The notes under the pieces: generated by a model
What the model was told of the DNA's origin: nothing
What the model saw: only the letters and a program-made list of their open reading frames with translations
The model's database searches: none
Part shown: positions 25,591 through 32,509 of the stretch, one piece after another
Position numbering within the stretch: the first letter of the stretch is position 1
Layout: each line of letters opens with the position of its first letter
Program-made: the position numbers and the translations under genes
Assembly (NCBI GenBank): GCA_903915465.1
Contig: CAIWTA010000297.1
Coordinates: 1-32,509 of the forward strand
From: an uncultured Bacteroidales bacterium
GTDB lineage: Bacteria > Bacteroidota > Bacteroidia > Bacteroidales > FEN-979
Reading direction: 5' to 3'
Length of the DNA stretch: 32,509 nucleotides

Positions 25591-25645
25591 GGGTCAATTC
25601 CCTGTGGCTTGCTGCGCATTTATTCGTTGAGAATGCAGAAATTCA
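25591..25645 (+). repeat. REP-like palindromic repeat, copy B
   Basis: It begins GGGTCAATTCCCTGTGGCTT and continues through GCTGCGCATTTATTC to GAATGCAGAAATTC. It parallels copy A (9053-9106) over the full length and in the preceding T-rich run. It lies upstream of the lipoprotein start at 25563, reading away from it. Confidence 0.7.
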
Positions 25646-25678
25646 GAATTATAATTTGTTTTTTTACTGCAAACTTAT

Positions 25679-25686
25679 CAAAGATA
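25679..25686 (-). promoter_or_regulatory. Candidate -7 element for the lipocalin-like lipoprotein
   Basis: TATCTTTG on the minus strand; no -33 partner. If used, the leader is about 110 nt and includes repeat copy B. Confidence 0.3.
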
Positions 25687-25889
25687 CCAAAAGAAGCCAA
25701 ACAATAATTCCGAACCAATTATTGCTGTTGGTTTACAAGACATATATTATGAACCCAGATTATACAGTGAATTTTGTAAGCATGTCATAATATGCTCAAA
25801 GGTATTCATTTGGCTTCAAATACCCAAACACCTAAAAAGTGAACGGAATCAACCCATGCGAATACTGGGATAAGAAGATATCTTCATGG

Positions 25890-25993
25890 GGCGGCCTCGT
25901 CGCCACAACGCAGCAGCGCCTTCATCTATCTCACTTCGTGAGATTTCCGGCTTCGCCGGAACCGAAGACGTCGAAGGCTGCTTATCTGGCGAC
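25890..25993. repeat. Highly folded ~100-bp element with nested and competing stems
   Basis: Outer stem GTCGCC (25899-25904)/GGCGAC (25988-25993); second stem GCAGC (25910-25914)/GCTGC (25977-25981) with CTTC/GAAG just inside; within it two perfect 7-bp hairpins side by side, ATCTCAC-TTC-GTGAGAT (25928-25944) and TTCCGGC-TTC-GCCGGAA (25945-25961). The 5' arm can instead pair with GGCGGC (25890-25895), forming a local hairpin. GAAGATATCTTC, a perfect palindrome, lies just before it (25874-25885). It lies between the two flanking genes' promoters, so it is probably not in their transcripts. It may be a mobile-element end or an RNA gene; class unknown. Confidence 0.6.
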
Positions 25994-26122
25994 TGTTATT
26001 CTTTTTGATTATCGTCTTTCCCCTAGCTTATCGATTGAATTATCAAGGATTTTAAAAGATAATTTTATTAAGAATTGAAATTGTCGAAATGAAATTTTTA
26101 AACAGTCTCTTAATCGTTTTAT

Positions 26123-26156
26123 GGGTCAATTCCCCGTGGCTTGCTGCGGGGTAGTT
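26123..26156 (+). repeat. REP-like palindromic repeat, copy C
   Basis: GGGTCAATTCCCCGTGGCTT is followed by GCTGCGGGGTAGTTC. This copy keeps the full palindrome CCCCGTGG-CTTG-CTGCGGGG (with two G-T pairs) and a GTAG at its foot, a feature recalling REP sequences. It lies about 58 bp upstream of the A2M promoter. Confidence 0.65.
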
Positions 26157-26213
26157 CATTTGTAAAGTCAAGGTTAGCAACCCTGTCGTGGTCAGATTAA
26201 TATTTGGGCGATA

Positions 26214-26245
26214 TTTGGGAAATACATAAAATTCATTTAGGTTTG
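26214..26245 (+). promoter_or_regulatory. Promoter of the A2M-pbpC operon
   Basis: TTTG (26214-26217), 20 bases, TAGGTTTG (26238-26245): full match to the Bacteroidota consensus. The leader to ATG 26273 would be about 21 nt. Confidence 0.7.
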
Positions 26246-26272
26246 TAATATATGATCTAAATTCCCCCGGAT

Positions 26273-29200
26273 ATGAAAAGGAATCACTTTTTTATCATAA
26301 TGGCTCTTGTCATTATCGTAACCCTGGCATTTCTGATTTTTCGCTTTTGCGGAAAGAAACAAGTGGTCAGAATTGTCAACCCCGCATTTAAAGAGTATGT
26401 ACAGGCATTCACTTCAGGTGTGGTTTCAACTCATGCAACCATAAAAGTCCGGCTTAATAGTGAAATTGCTGATACCGGCCTCCTCGATATACCCGTTGAT
26501 AAGAAGATCTTTGATTTTTCCCCTGATATTAAAGGAACAGCATTCTGGATCGATACCCGTACCATTGAATTCCGACCCGAGAAACCACTCGAGCCGGGGC
26601 AATTCTATAATGCAAAATTTCTTCTCTCCACTGTATTAAAAGTGCCGGATTCACTTAAGACAATGGAATTCCAGCTCTTGGCCATGAAGCAGGATCTGGA
26701 AGTCAGGGTGGAAAATCATAAAGCTTACCACAGCTCAGATCCCCGTAAGGAAAAACTTTATGGTACAATTCTCACTGCCGACGTAGCCAATGATTCGTTG
26801 GTTGAAAAAACCCTTGTTGCAAGACAGAATGGGAAACCACTTCCTGTTACCTGGAACCATGAACCGAAAGCACGTATGCATTATTTCAGGGTCGATTCCG
26901 TGAGAAGAGCGGAAAGCAAAAGCACTGTTACACTGGAATGGGACGGAAAACTTATAGGCGCTGATAAAAAAGGGGAGATGGAGATTGAAATTCCTGCCTT
27001 GGGAGATTTCAGACTCCTGAATGCACGCGTTGTCCAGGCCACAGAGCCATACATTGTCGCTCAGTTTTCTGATGCGCTCCAGGAAGATCAGAGTCTTGAA
27101 GGAGTGGCTCACATCGGCCGGGTCATGGAACACCGTGTGTCTGCTGAGGATAACGAACTCCGCATCTATTCGCTTCACCTAAAGTCGAAAAAAATCACAC
27201 TGGTGATCGAACCTTTTCTGAAAAACACTTCCGGGAAACCACTGGGCACGCTTGTGAAAAAGGAACTGGAATTTGAAAACCTAACGCCGAATGTCCGGTT
27301 TATCGGCGATGGCGTGATCCTGCCAAACTCCAACAGCTTTTTAGTGCCCATCGAAGCAGTTAATCTAAAAGCTATCGATGTGAAGGTGACCCAGATCTAT
27401 GAGAAAAATATTCTGCAATTTCTGCAGATTAACGAACTAAGCGGTCAGTCGGAACTGGCGCGTGTCGGAAAAGTAATCCTGAAGAAGACGATGCCACTTG
27501 CAGGAGTAGTGGATTATGGCTGCTGGAACCGTTTTTCCATTGACATGTCAACCCTGATCAAATCGGAACCCGGTGCGATCTACTCAGTGAAGATCAGTTT
27601 CAAAAAGAAATATTCTACATTTCCGTGCGGGGAAACTTCCGTTTCCAATGATCCCGATACAGAACTTAACAGTTGGCGTGAGATCCGGGAAACGGAAAAT
27701 GACAATTACGGATACTATAATGATTACAATGAAGATTATTATGACGAAGAAGGAAATTATGGCTATCGTTGGGAAGACAGGAATAATCCATGCAAAAACA
27801 CTTATTATTCTGAGAAAAGCATTACACACAATGTTTACTCTTCCAACTTAGGAATCATCGCGAAGGTGGGTAGCGATGGAACATACAACCTTTTCGTTAC
27901 CGATCTTGTCACAGCCAAACCTCTTCCTGGCGTTACTGTAAGTCTTTACGATTACCAGCAGAAAATGGTCGGTTCAGTCAAAACTGACGGCGATGGGAAA
28001 GGAATACTCAAGCCTGCCGGCAAACCATTTGTTGCAATTGCTAAAAAAGACAGGCAAACCGGTTACCTGAAACTTATGGAAGGCTCTTCTCTTTCGGTTA
28101 GCATGTTTGATGTCAGTGGTCAGCCTGTCCAGAAAGGATTAAAAGGATTCATTTACGGTGAACGTGGTGTATGGCGACCAGGCGATTCTCTCTACCTGAT
28201 GTTTATCCTGGAAGATAAACTTCAGCAGTTGCCTGAAAAACATCCTGTCACATTTTCCCTTTTCAACCCTGCTGGTCAGATTGTTACACACATCGTAAAA
28301 ACAGCTTCTGTGAATGGTTTTTATCCTTTTCGTACGGTAACTGACCGAACAGCTCCGACAGGGAACTGGATGGCCAAAGTAAAAGTAGGTAACGCCGAAT
28401 TTCAGAAAACCATCAAGATTGAAACAATAAAGCCAAATCACCTGAAGATAAACCTGGATTTCGGAGCCGAGTTTTTGATGAAGGATCACGTTCAGTCGGC
28501 AACACTGACATCCAACTGGCTGACAGGCGCCATTGCCAAAAACCTAAAATACTCCGTTAATCTGACACTGACCAGGTCTGTAGGAAATTTTAAAAATTAT
28601 CCGGATTTTGCTTTTGATAATCCGTCTTCCGGTTTCAATTCCGAAAAAATGGTACTGGCAAATGGCAGACTTGATAACAATGGGAAAGCCTCATTTACAC
28701 CCAATATCCGCATAACCCACGCAGCTCCGTTTATTCTGAATGCGAATTTCGAGACAACGGTCTATGAACAAGGCGGAGAATTCAGCGTCGACCGGTTTAC
28801 AATACCCTATTTCCCTTATTCTACCTATGTCGGAATCGATGTTCCAAAAAATAAATATCGCCAGAACATGCTCTATACTGACAGAGTCAATGATATCGCA
28901 CTCATTAATCTTGATTCAAAAGGAAACCTTGTGCCTTCAAATAAATTGAAAGTGGAGATCTATAAACTGGAGTGGAGATGGTGGTGGGACAACTCAGAAA
29001 CCGGCTGGGGCGCCGATTTTGTTTCTACAGCTTATCAACGGCCGGTTGATTCTCTCACAATCAATACGACAAGCGGAAAAGCTACATTTCCTCTTGAAAT
29101 TGACAATGATGATTGGGGAAGGTATTATATCAAAGTCAAAGATACACGGTCAGGACATGTTTCCGGTATGATTGTCTGGATCGACTGGTACGGCTACAAC

Positions 29201-31852
29201 CGGATGCCCGGAGGGGAAAAGCAGGCCGTTTCGATGCTGAATTTTACCGCCGATAAGCAGAAATACAATGTCGGGGAAAAAGTTAAAATCACCTTTCCCT
29301 CTAATGAAGGAGGACATGCTTTGTTAAGTCTGGAAACTGGATCAAAAGTTTTGCAGACATTCTGGATCCCTACAACCAAAGGCAATACAGAATTTTCACT
29401 TACAGCGACAGAAGAAATGTCGCCCAATTGTTATGCATACATCACCCTGCTGCAACCGCATTCACAGACCCAAAACGACCTGCCTATTCGTCTTTATGGC
29501 GTAATTCCATTGATGGTGGAGGATCCGGCCACGCATCTGAACCCGCAGATCATCATGAAGAATGTACTGGTTCCTGGACAAAATGCAAGTATTACCGTAA
29601 AAGAAGAGAAGGGCAAGGCGATAACTTACACCCTTGCTGTGGTTGACGATGGTTTGCTCGACCTGACACGTTTCTCAACACCCAATCCCTGGTCCGTTTT
29701 TTATGCCCGTGAGGCTCTTGGTGTGAAAACCTGGGATCTTTTCGATTTAGTAATGGGTGCATTCAGCGGAGAACTTCAGCGGATCCTGAGCATCGGAGGC
29801 GACATGGAAGGCAACCTGAAGGGGAATATGAAGGCTAACCGGTTCAAGCCCATGGTGAAATTTTTCGGTCCATTTGAACTGAAACCCGGTCAGTCAAAAA
29901 CACATACCTTCCAGATGCCGCAATACATTGGATCTGTGAGGGTGATGGTAGTAGGCGGAAATAATGGTGCATATGGGTTCGCTGAAAAGACAGTACCGGT
30001 CAAGGGCGCGCTGATGGTTCTGGGAACATTGCCGCGTGTGGTGGGACCATCTGAGATGGTTAAATTACCTGTGACCGTCTTTGCCATGGAAAAAACTATC
30101 CGTGAGGTGACCGTTGAGGTCATCCCTGATAAAATGTTTTCCCTTACCGGGAACCATTCTAAAAAACTGACCTTTAACCGGCCTGGTGACGGCCTGGTAA
30201 GTTTCGACCTGAAAGTCAAGGATGCTATCGGTACGGGGAAAATCAGGATTATTGCTACAAGCGGTAGTGAAAAAGCAACAAACGATATTGAGATTGACAT
30301 TCGCAATCCGAATTCTAAAGTGACGAGCAGCATAGATGCCATTATTCAACCGGGCCATAGCTGGAAAACAGATTACAAGCCTGTTGGAATCTCCGGCACC
30401 AATTCCGGCCTGGTGGAATTGTCTTCCATTCCACAGCTAAATCTTGAATCGCGGTTAAATTATCTGATCCGTTATCCTTATGGTTGTGTTGAACAGACTA
30501 CATCTGCCGCATTTCCTCAGCTATTCCTGGATGTTCTGACAGACCTGTCATCTGCCACGAGGCAGGAAATAGAAAGAAATATTAAAGCGGCCATCCAAAG
30601 GATAAAGACTTTTCAGCTGCAGAATGGCGGGGTCGGATACTGGCCTGGCGCACAATATGCAGATGAATGGGCTACCTGCTATGCCGGGCACTTTATCCTT
30701 GAAGCCGAACAAAAAGGATATGCAACACCGGTCGGATTCATTAAGCCATGGAAAGAATTTCAAAAGCAGAAAGCCATTTCCTGGTATTACAATTCGAGCT
30801 ATTCCAATAATGATCTTATGCAGGCTTATCGTCTTTACTCCCTTGCCCTTGCAAAATCGCCGGAAATGGGTGCAATGAATAAGTTGCGTGAATTAAAAAA
30901 TCTGTCATTGGCCGCACGATGGCGACTGGCAGCAGCATACCAACTTGCCGGAAAACCTGAGGTGGCAGAAGCACTTATCGGATCTGCCTCCTTGAATATC
31001 AAACCATACTCGGAACTCGGGTATTCTTATGGTTCGGATGTTCGCGACAAGGCCATGATCATTGAAACACTCTGCCTTCTGAACCGGAAAACACAAGCCG
31101 CACCGTTGGTAAAAGAGATATCAGCAAAACTGGCCGGCAATGAATGGATGAGCACGCAAACGACTGCTTATTGCCTCCTTGCTATTTCAAAATTTACCGG
31201 TATGATTTCCGGATCGGGCATAGACGCTACATACAAACCGAATGACGGAAAGGTTATTCCGATGAAAACGTCGAAGTATCTCATCCAGGAAAAGCTAAAC
31301 ATCCTTTATTCAACAGTTTCAGAAAAACTGGAAGTTGTGAACAACGGGAAGAATATCATTTATGCCCGTATAATATTGCAGGGCATCCCTTTGCAAGGAC
31401 TGGAAACCGCCGAAAACAGCAACCTCACAATAAAAATATCTTATCAGACAGTAGAAGGACGTGAACTGAATCCTTCCAGGATTGAACAAGGTACTAATTT
31501 CATTGCCAGGGCCACCATTTCCAACCCGGGACTCCGGGGATACTACCAGAACCTGGCACTTTTACAGATATTTCCTTCAGGCTGGGAGATTATTAATACC
31601 CGGTTGAGCGAATTCGCAAAATCCGCAACGGCCCCTGCCGGCTTCAATTACCAGGATTTCCGTGATGACAGGGTTTATACTTTTTTCGATCTCGGGAGTA
31701 ACAACTCAAAAACGTTTGATATCCTCCTTAATGCAAGTTATCTGGGGAAATTTTATCTTCCGATGACGAATTGTGAAGCCATGTATGATAATACGATTAA
31801 TGCCCGGGTTCCCGGAAGATGGGTGGAAGTGATCGCACCGGTAAAAGAATGA
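26273..31852 (+). CDS. Bacterial alpha-2-macroglobulin with thioester motif
   Basis: An 1859-residue periplasmic protease-trap protein of the YfhM/A2M family. It has an N-terminal hydrophobic anchor (about 9-24); the following FRFCGKK is a poor lipobox, so anchoring may be by the helix rather than lipid, unlike E. coli YfhM. Many beta-rich macroglobulin domains follow. A Tyr/Asn/Asp/Glu-rich insertion lies at about 472-506, ending in RNNPC. GERGVWRPGDSLYLMFIL (MG-type) and YTLAVVDDGLLDLT are family phrases. The thioester motif CVEQ is at 1405-1408 in RYPYGCVEQTTSAAFPQ, so covalent trapping is plausible, followed by the alpha-helical TED domain and a receptor-like C-terminus. pbpC overlaps by 4 bp; the pair is thought to guard the envelope during peptidoglycan repair. 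Confidence 0.93.
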   Translation: MKRNHFFIIMALVIIVTLAFLIFRFCGKKQVVRIVNPAFKEYVQAFTSGVVSTHATIKVRLNSEIADTGLLDIPVDKKIFDFSPDIKGTAFWIDTRTIEFRPEKPLEPGQFYNAKFLLSTVLKVPDSLKTMEFQLLAMKQDLEVRVENHKAYHSSDPRKEKLYGTILTADVANDSLVEKTLVARQNGKPLPVTWNHEPKARMHYFRVDSVRRAESKSTVTLEWDGKLIGADKKGEMEIEIPALGDFRLLNARVVQATEPYIVAQFSDALQEDQSLEGVAHIGRVMEHRVSAEDNELRIYSLHLKSKKITLVIEPFLKNTSGKPLGTLVKKELEFENLTPNVRFIGDGVILPNSNSFLVPIEAVNLKAIDVKVTQIYEKNILQFLQINELSGQSELARVGKVILKKTMPLAGVVDYGCWNRFSIDMSTLIKSEPGAIYSVKISFKKKYSTFPCGETSVSNDPDTELNSWREIRETENDNYGYYNDYNEDYYDEEGNYGYRWEDRNNPCKNTYYSEKSITHNVYSSNLGIIAKVGSDGTYNLFVTDLVTAKPLPGVTVSLYDYQQKMVGSVKTDGDGKGILKPAGKPFVAIAKKDRQTGYLKLMEGSSLSVSMFDVSGQPVQKGLKGFIYGERGVWRPGDSLYLMFILEDKLQQLPEKHPVTFSLFNPAGQIVTHIVKTASVNGFYPFRTVTDRTAPTGNWMAKVKVGNAEFQKTIKIETIKPNHLKINLDFGAEFLMKDHVQSATLTSNWLTGAIAKNLKYSVNLTLTRSVGNFKNYPDFAFDNPSSGFNSEKMVLANGRLDNNGKASFTPNIRITHAAPFILNANFETTVYEQGGEFSVDRFTIPYFPYSTYVGIDVPKNKYRQNMLYTDRVNDIALINLDSKGNLVPSNKLKVEIYKLEWRWWWDNSETGWGADFVSTAYQRPVDSLTINTTSGKATFPLEIDNDDWGRYYIKVKDTRSGHVSGMIVWIDWYGYNRMPGGEKQAVSMLNFTADKQKYNVGEKVKITFPSNEGGHALLSLETGSKVLQTFWIPTTKGNTEFSLTATEEMSPNCYAYITLLQPHSQTQNDLPIRLYGVIPLMVEDPATHLNPQIIMKNVLVPGQNASITVKEEKGKAITYTLAVVDDGLLDLTRFSTPNPWSVFYAREALGVKTWDLFDLVMGAFSGELQRILSIGGDMEGNLKGNMKANRFKPMVKFFGPFELKPGQSKTHTFQMPQYIGSVRVMVVGGNNGAYGFAEKTVPVKGALMVLGTLPRVVGPSEMVKLPVTVFAMEKTIREVTVEVIPDKMFSLTGNHSKKLTFNRPGDGLVSFDLKVKDAIGTGKIRIIATSGSEKATNDIEIDIRNPNSKVTSSIDAIIQPGHSWKTDYKPVGISGTNSGLVELSSIPQLNLESRLNYLIRYPYGCVEQTTSAAFPQLFLDVLTDLSSATRQEIERNIKAAIQRIKTFQLQNGGVGYWPGAQYADEWATCYAGHFILEAEQKGYATPVGFIKPWKEFQKQKAISWYYNSSYSNNDLMQAYRLYSLALAKSPEMGAMNKLRELKNLSLAARWRLAAAYQLAGKPEVAEALIGSASLNIKPYSELGYSYGSDVRDKAMIIETLCLLNRKTQAAPLVKEISAKLAGNEWMSTQTTAYCLLAISKFTGMISGSGIDATYKPNDGKVIPMKTSKYLIQEKLNILYSTVSEKLEVVNNGKNIIYARIILQGIPLQGLETAENSNLTIKISYQTVEGRELNPSRIEQGTNFIARATISNPGLRGYYQNLALLQIFPSGWEIINTRLSEFAKSATAPAGFNYQDFRDDRVYTFFDLGSNNSKTFDILLNASYLGKFYLPMTNCEAMYDNTINARVPGRWVEVIAPVKE

Positions 31853-32509
31853 AAAGAGGATTCCGGGATGTGATATCGCCTCAAATGAAGAACTACCTGG
31901 GGTTCGCTTTTCGGTACCTCTGGTATTTGCCTGTCGTTGCGGGTATCTTCCTTTTTTTGTTCTCCCAGCCTGGCAGCCTGTTTCATGACCCCGCCTCAAC
32001 CGTGTTGCTTGACAGGCAGGGAAATCTTCTTGGGGCAAAGATCTCTGCAGACCAGCAATGGCGCTTCCCGGAAAGTGATACCATTCCTGAAAAATTCCGC
32101 AAAGCAGTTGTTCTCTTTGAGGACAAATGGTTTTTCACCCATCCGGGAGTCAACCCGGTTTCTCTGATCAGGGCACTTTGGAATGATATCAAACACCGGA
32201 AGATCGTTAGTGGAGGCAGTACCATCAGCATGCAGGTCATCCGCCTGGAGCGGAAAAACAGATCCAGAACCATCCTTGAGAAACTGATTGAGATAGTGCT
32301 CGCGCTCCGGCTTGAATTTAATTATCCCAAAGACAAAATCCTTTCGGTCTATTCGTCACATGCGCCTTTCGGCGGGAATGTAGTCGGGCTGGAAGCAGCA
32401 TCATGGCGGTATTTTGGCGGCACCCCCGATCATTTATCATGGGCAGAAGCGGCGACCCTGGCCGTTTTACCGAACAACCCATCCCTGATCTATCCTGGAA
32501 AGAATCAAC
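31849..32509 (+). CDS. pbpC: Penicillin-binding protein 1C, N-terminal part (3' truncated)
   Basis: The frame starts at ATG 31849, overlapping the A2M stop as ATGA, and stays open to the window edge (220 codons). After a short cytoplasmic head, residues about 18-40 form a membrane anchor (LGFAFRYLWYLPVVAGIFLF). Then come the GT51 peptidoglycan glycosyltransferase motifs: VVLFEDKWFFTHPGVNP with catalytic Glu, GGSTISMQVIRL, and LEAASWRYFGG...LSWAEAATLAVLPNNPS. These are diagnostic for class A PBPs and, with the A2M neighbour, for PBP1C. The transpeptidase and C-terminal domains lie beyond the window. Translational coupling with A2M is likely. Confidence 0.93.
   Translation, partial: MKRGFRDVISPQMKNYLGFAFRYLWYLPVVAGIFLFLFSQPGSLFHDPASTVLLDRQGNLLGAKISADQQWRFPESDTIPEKFRKAVVLFEDKWFFTHPGVNPVSLIRALWNDIKHRKIVSGGSTISMQVIRLERKNRSRTILEKLIEIVLALRLEFNYPKDKILSVYSSHAPFGGNVVGLEAASWRYFGGTPDHLSWAEAATLAVLPNNPSLIYPGKNQ

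Noticed and set aside
25890-25993. Integron attC site
   Set aside because: The conserved RYYYAAC and GTTRRRY ends are not present at the outer arms, there are two inner hairpins instead of one, and no integron integrase or cassette array is seen.
25839-26078. 79-codon plus-strand frame
   Set aside because: It runs through the folded element and its palindromes; the peptide is set by the hairpins and has no protein-like features.

Overview
The window looks like a chromosomal segment of a member of the Bacteroidota. The evidence is two secreted proteins with C-terminal type IX secretion (T9SS) sorting domains, a DUF4175 / ATP-binding protein / YbeY cluster, a YbeY with the Bacteroidota-type active site (Asp in place of the third His), an HU protein, several lipoproteins, and promoters that fit the Bacteroidota form TTTG-N19/20-TAnnTTTG. 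Most genes lack a clear Shine-Dalgarno sequence; two secreted-protein genes near 16.3-16.9 kb are exceptions. I see no rRNA, tRNA, CRISPR array or prophage.

Layout. 1-1468 (+): the end of a sensor histidine kinase followed by hemW. 1593-4548 (-): a likely operon cysC-gltX-guaD-DUF3795 read from a well-formed promoter. 4770-9043 (+): a tight operon of a DUF4175 coiled-coil membrane protein, an RsbW-like ATP-binding protein and ybeY. 9137-11245 (+): a 14-repeat beta-propeller T9SS cargo. 11.3-11.7 kb: remains of an IS4-family transposase. 11895-13760 (+): a large protein I cannot assign, closed by a strong terminator. 14108-15898: a duplicated-domain lipoprotein and an ABC-exporter membrane domain without ATPase, divergent from a compact promoter region. 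16297-18406 (+): two exported proteins. 18.5-25.6 kb, mainly (-): cyclase, HU, surface protein, exported isochorismatase-like hydrolase, fucose-isomerase-like enzyme and two lipoproteins, interspersed with degraded genes. 26273-32509 (+): a giant alpha-2-macroglobulin (A2M) overlapping pbpC, a known bacterial periplasmic pair; pbpC runs off the window.

The core parts (hemW, gltX, ybeY, HU, A2M-pbpC) are ordinary housekeeping or envelope genes. The spaces between them hold accessory debris: an IS4 remnant, a 59-bp repeat in two copies, a REP-like palindrome in three intergenic copies, two or more pseudogenes, and a strongly folded ~100-bp element at 25890-25993 whose arms can pair in two mutually exclusive ways. 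That element and the unassigned 621-aa protein are the least explained items. All structures, repeats and promoters were found by eye; no folding or database search was run.
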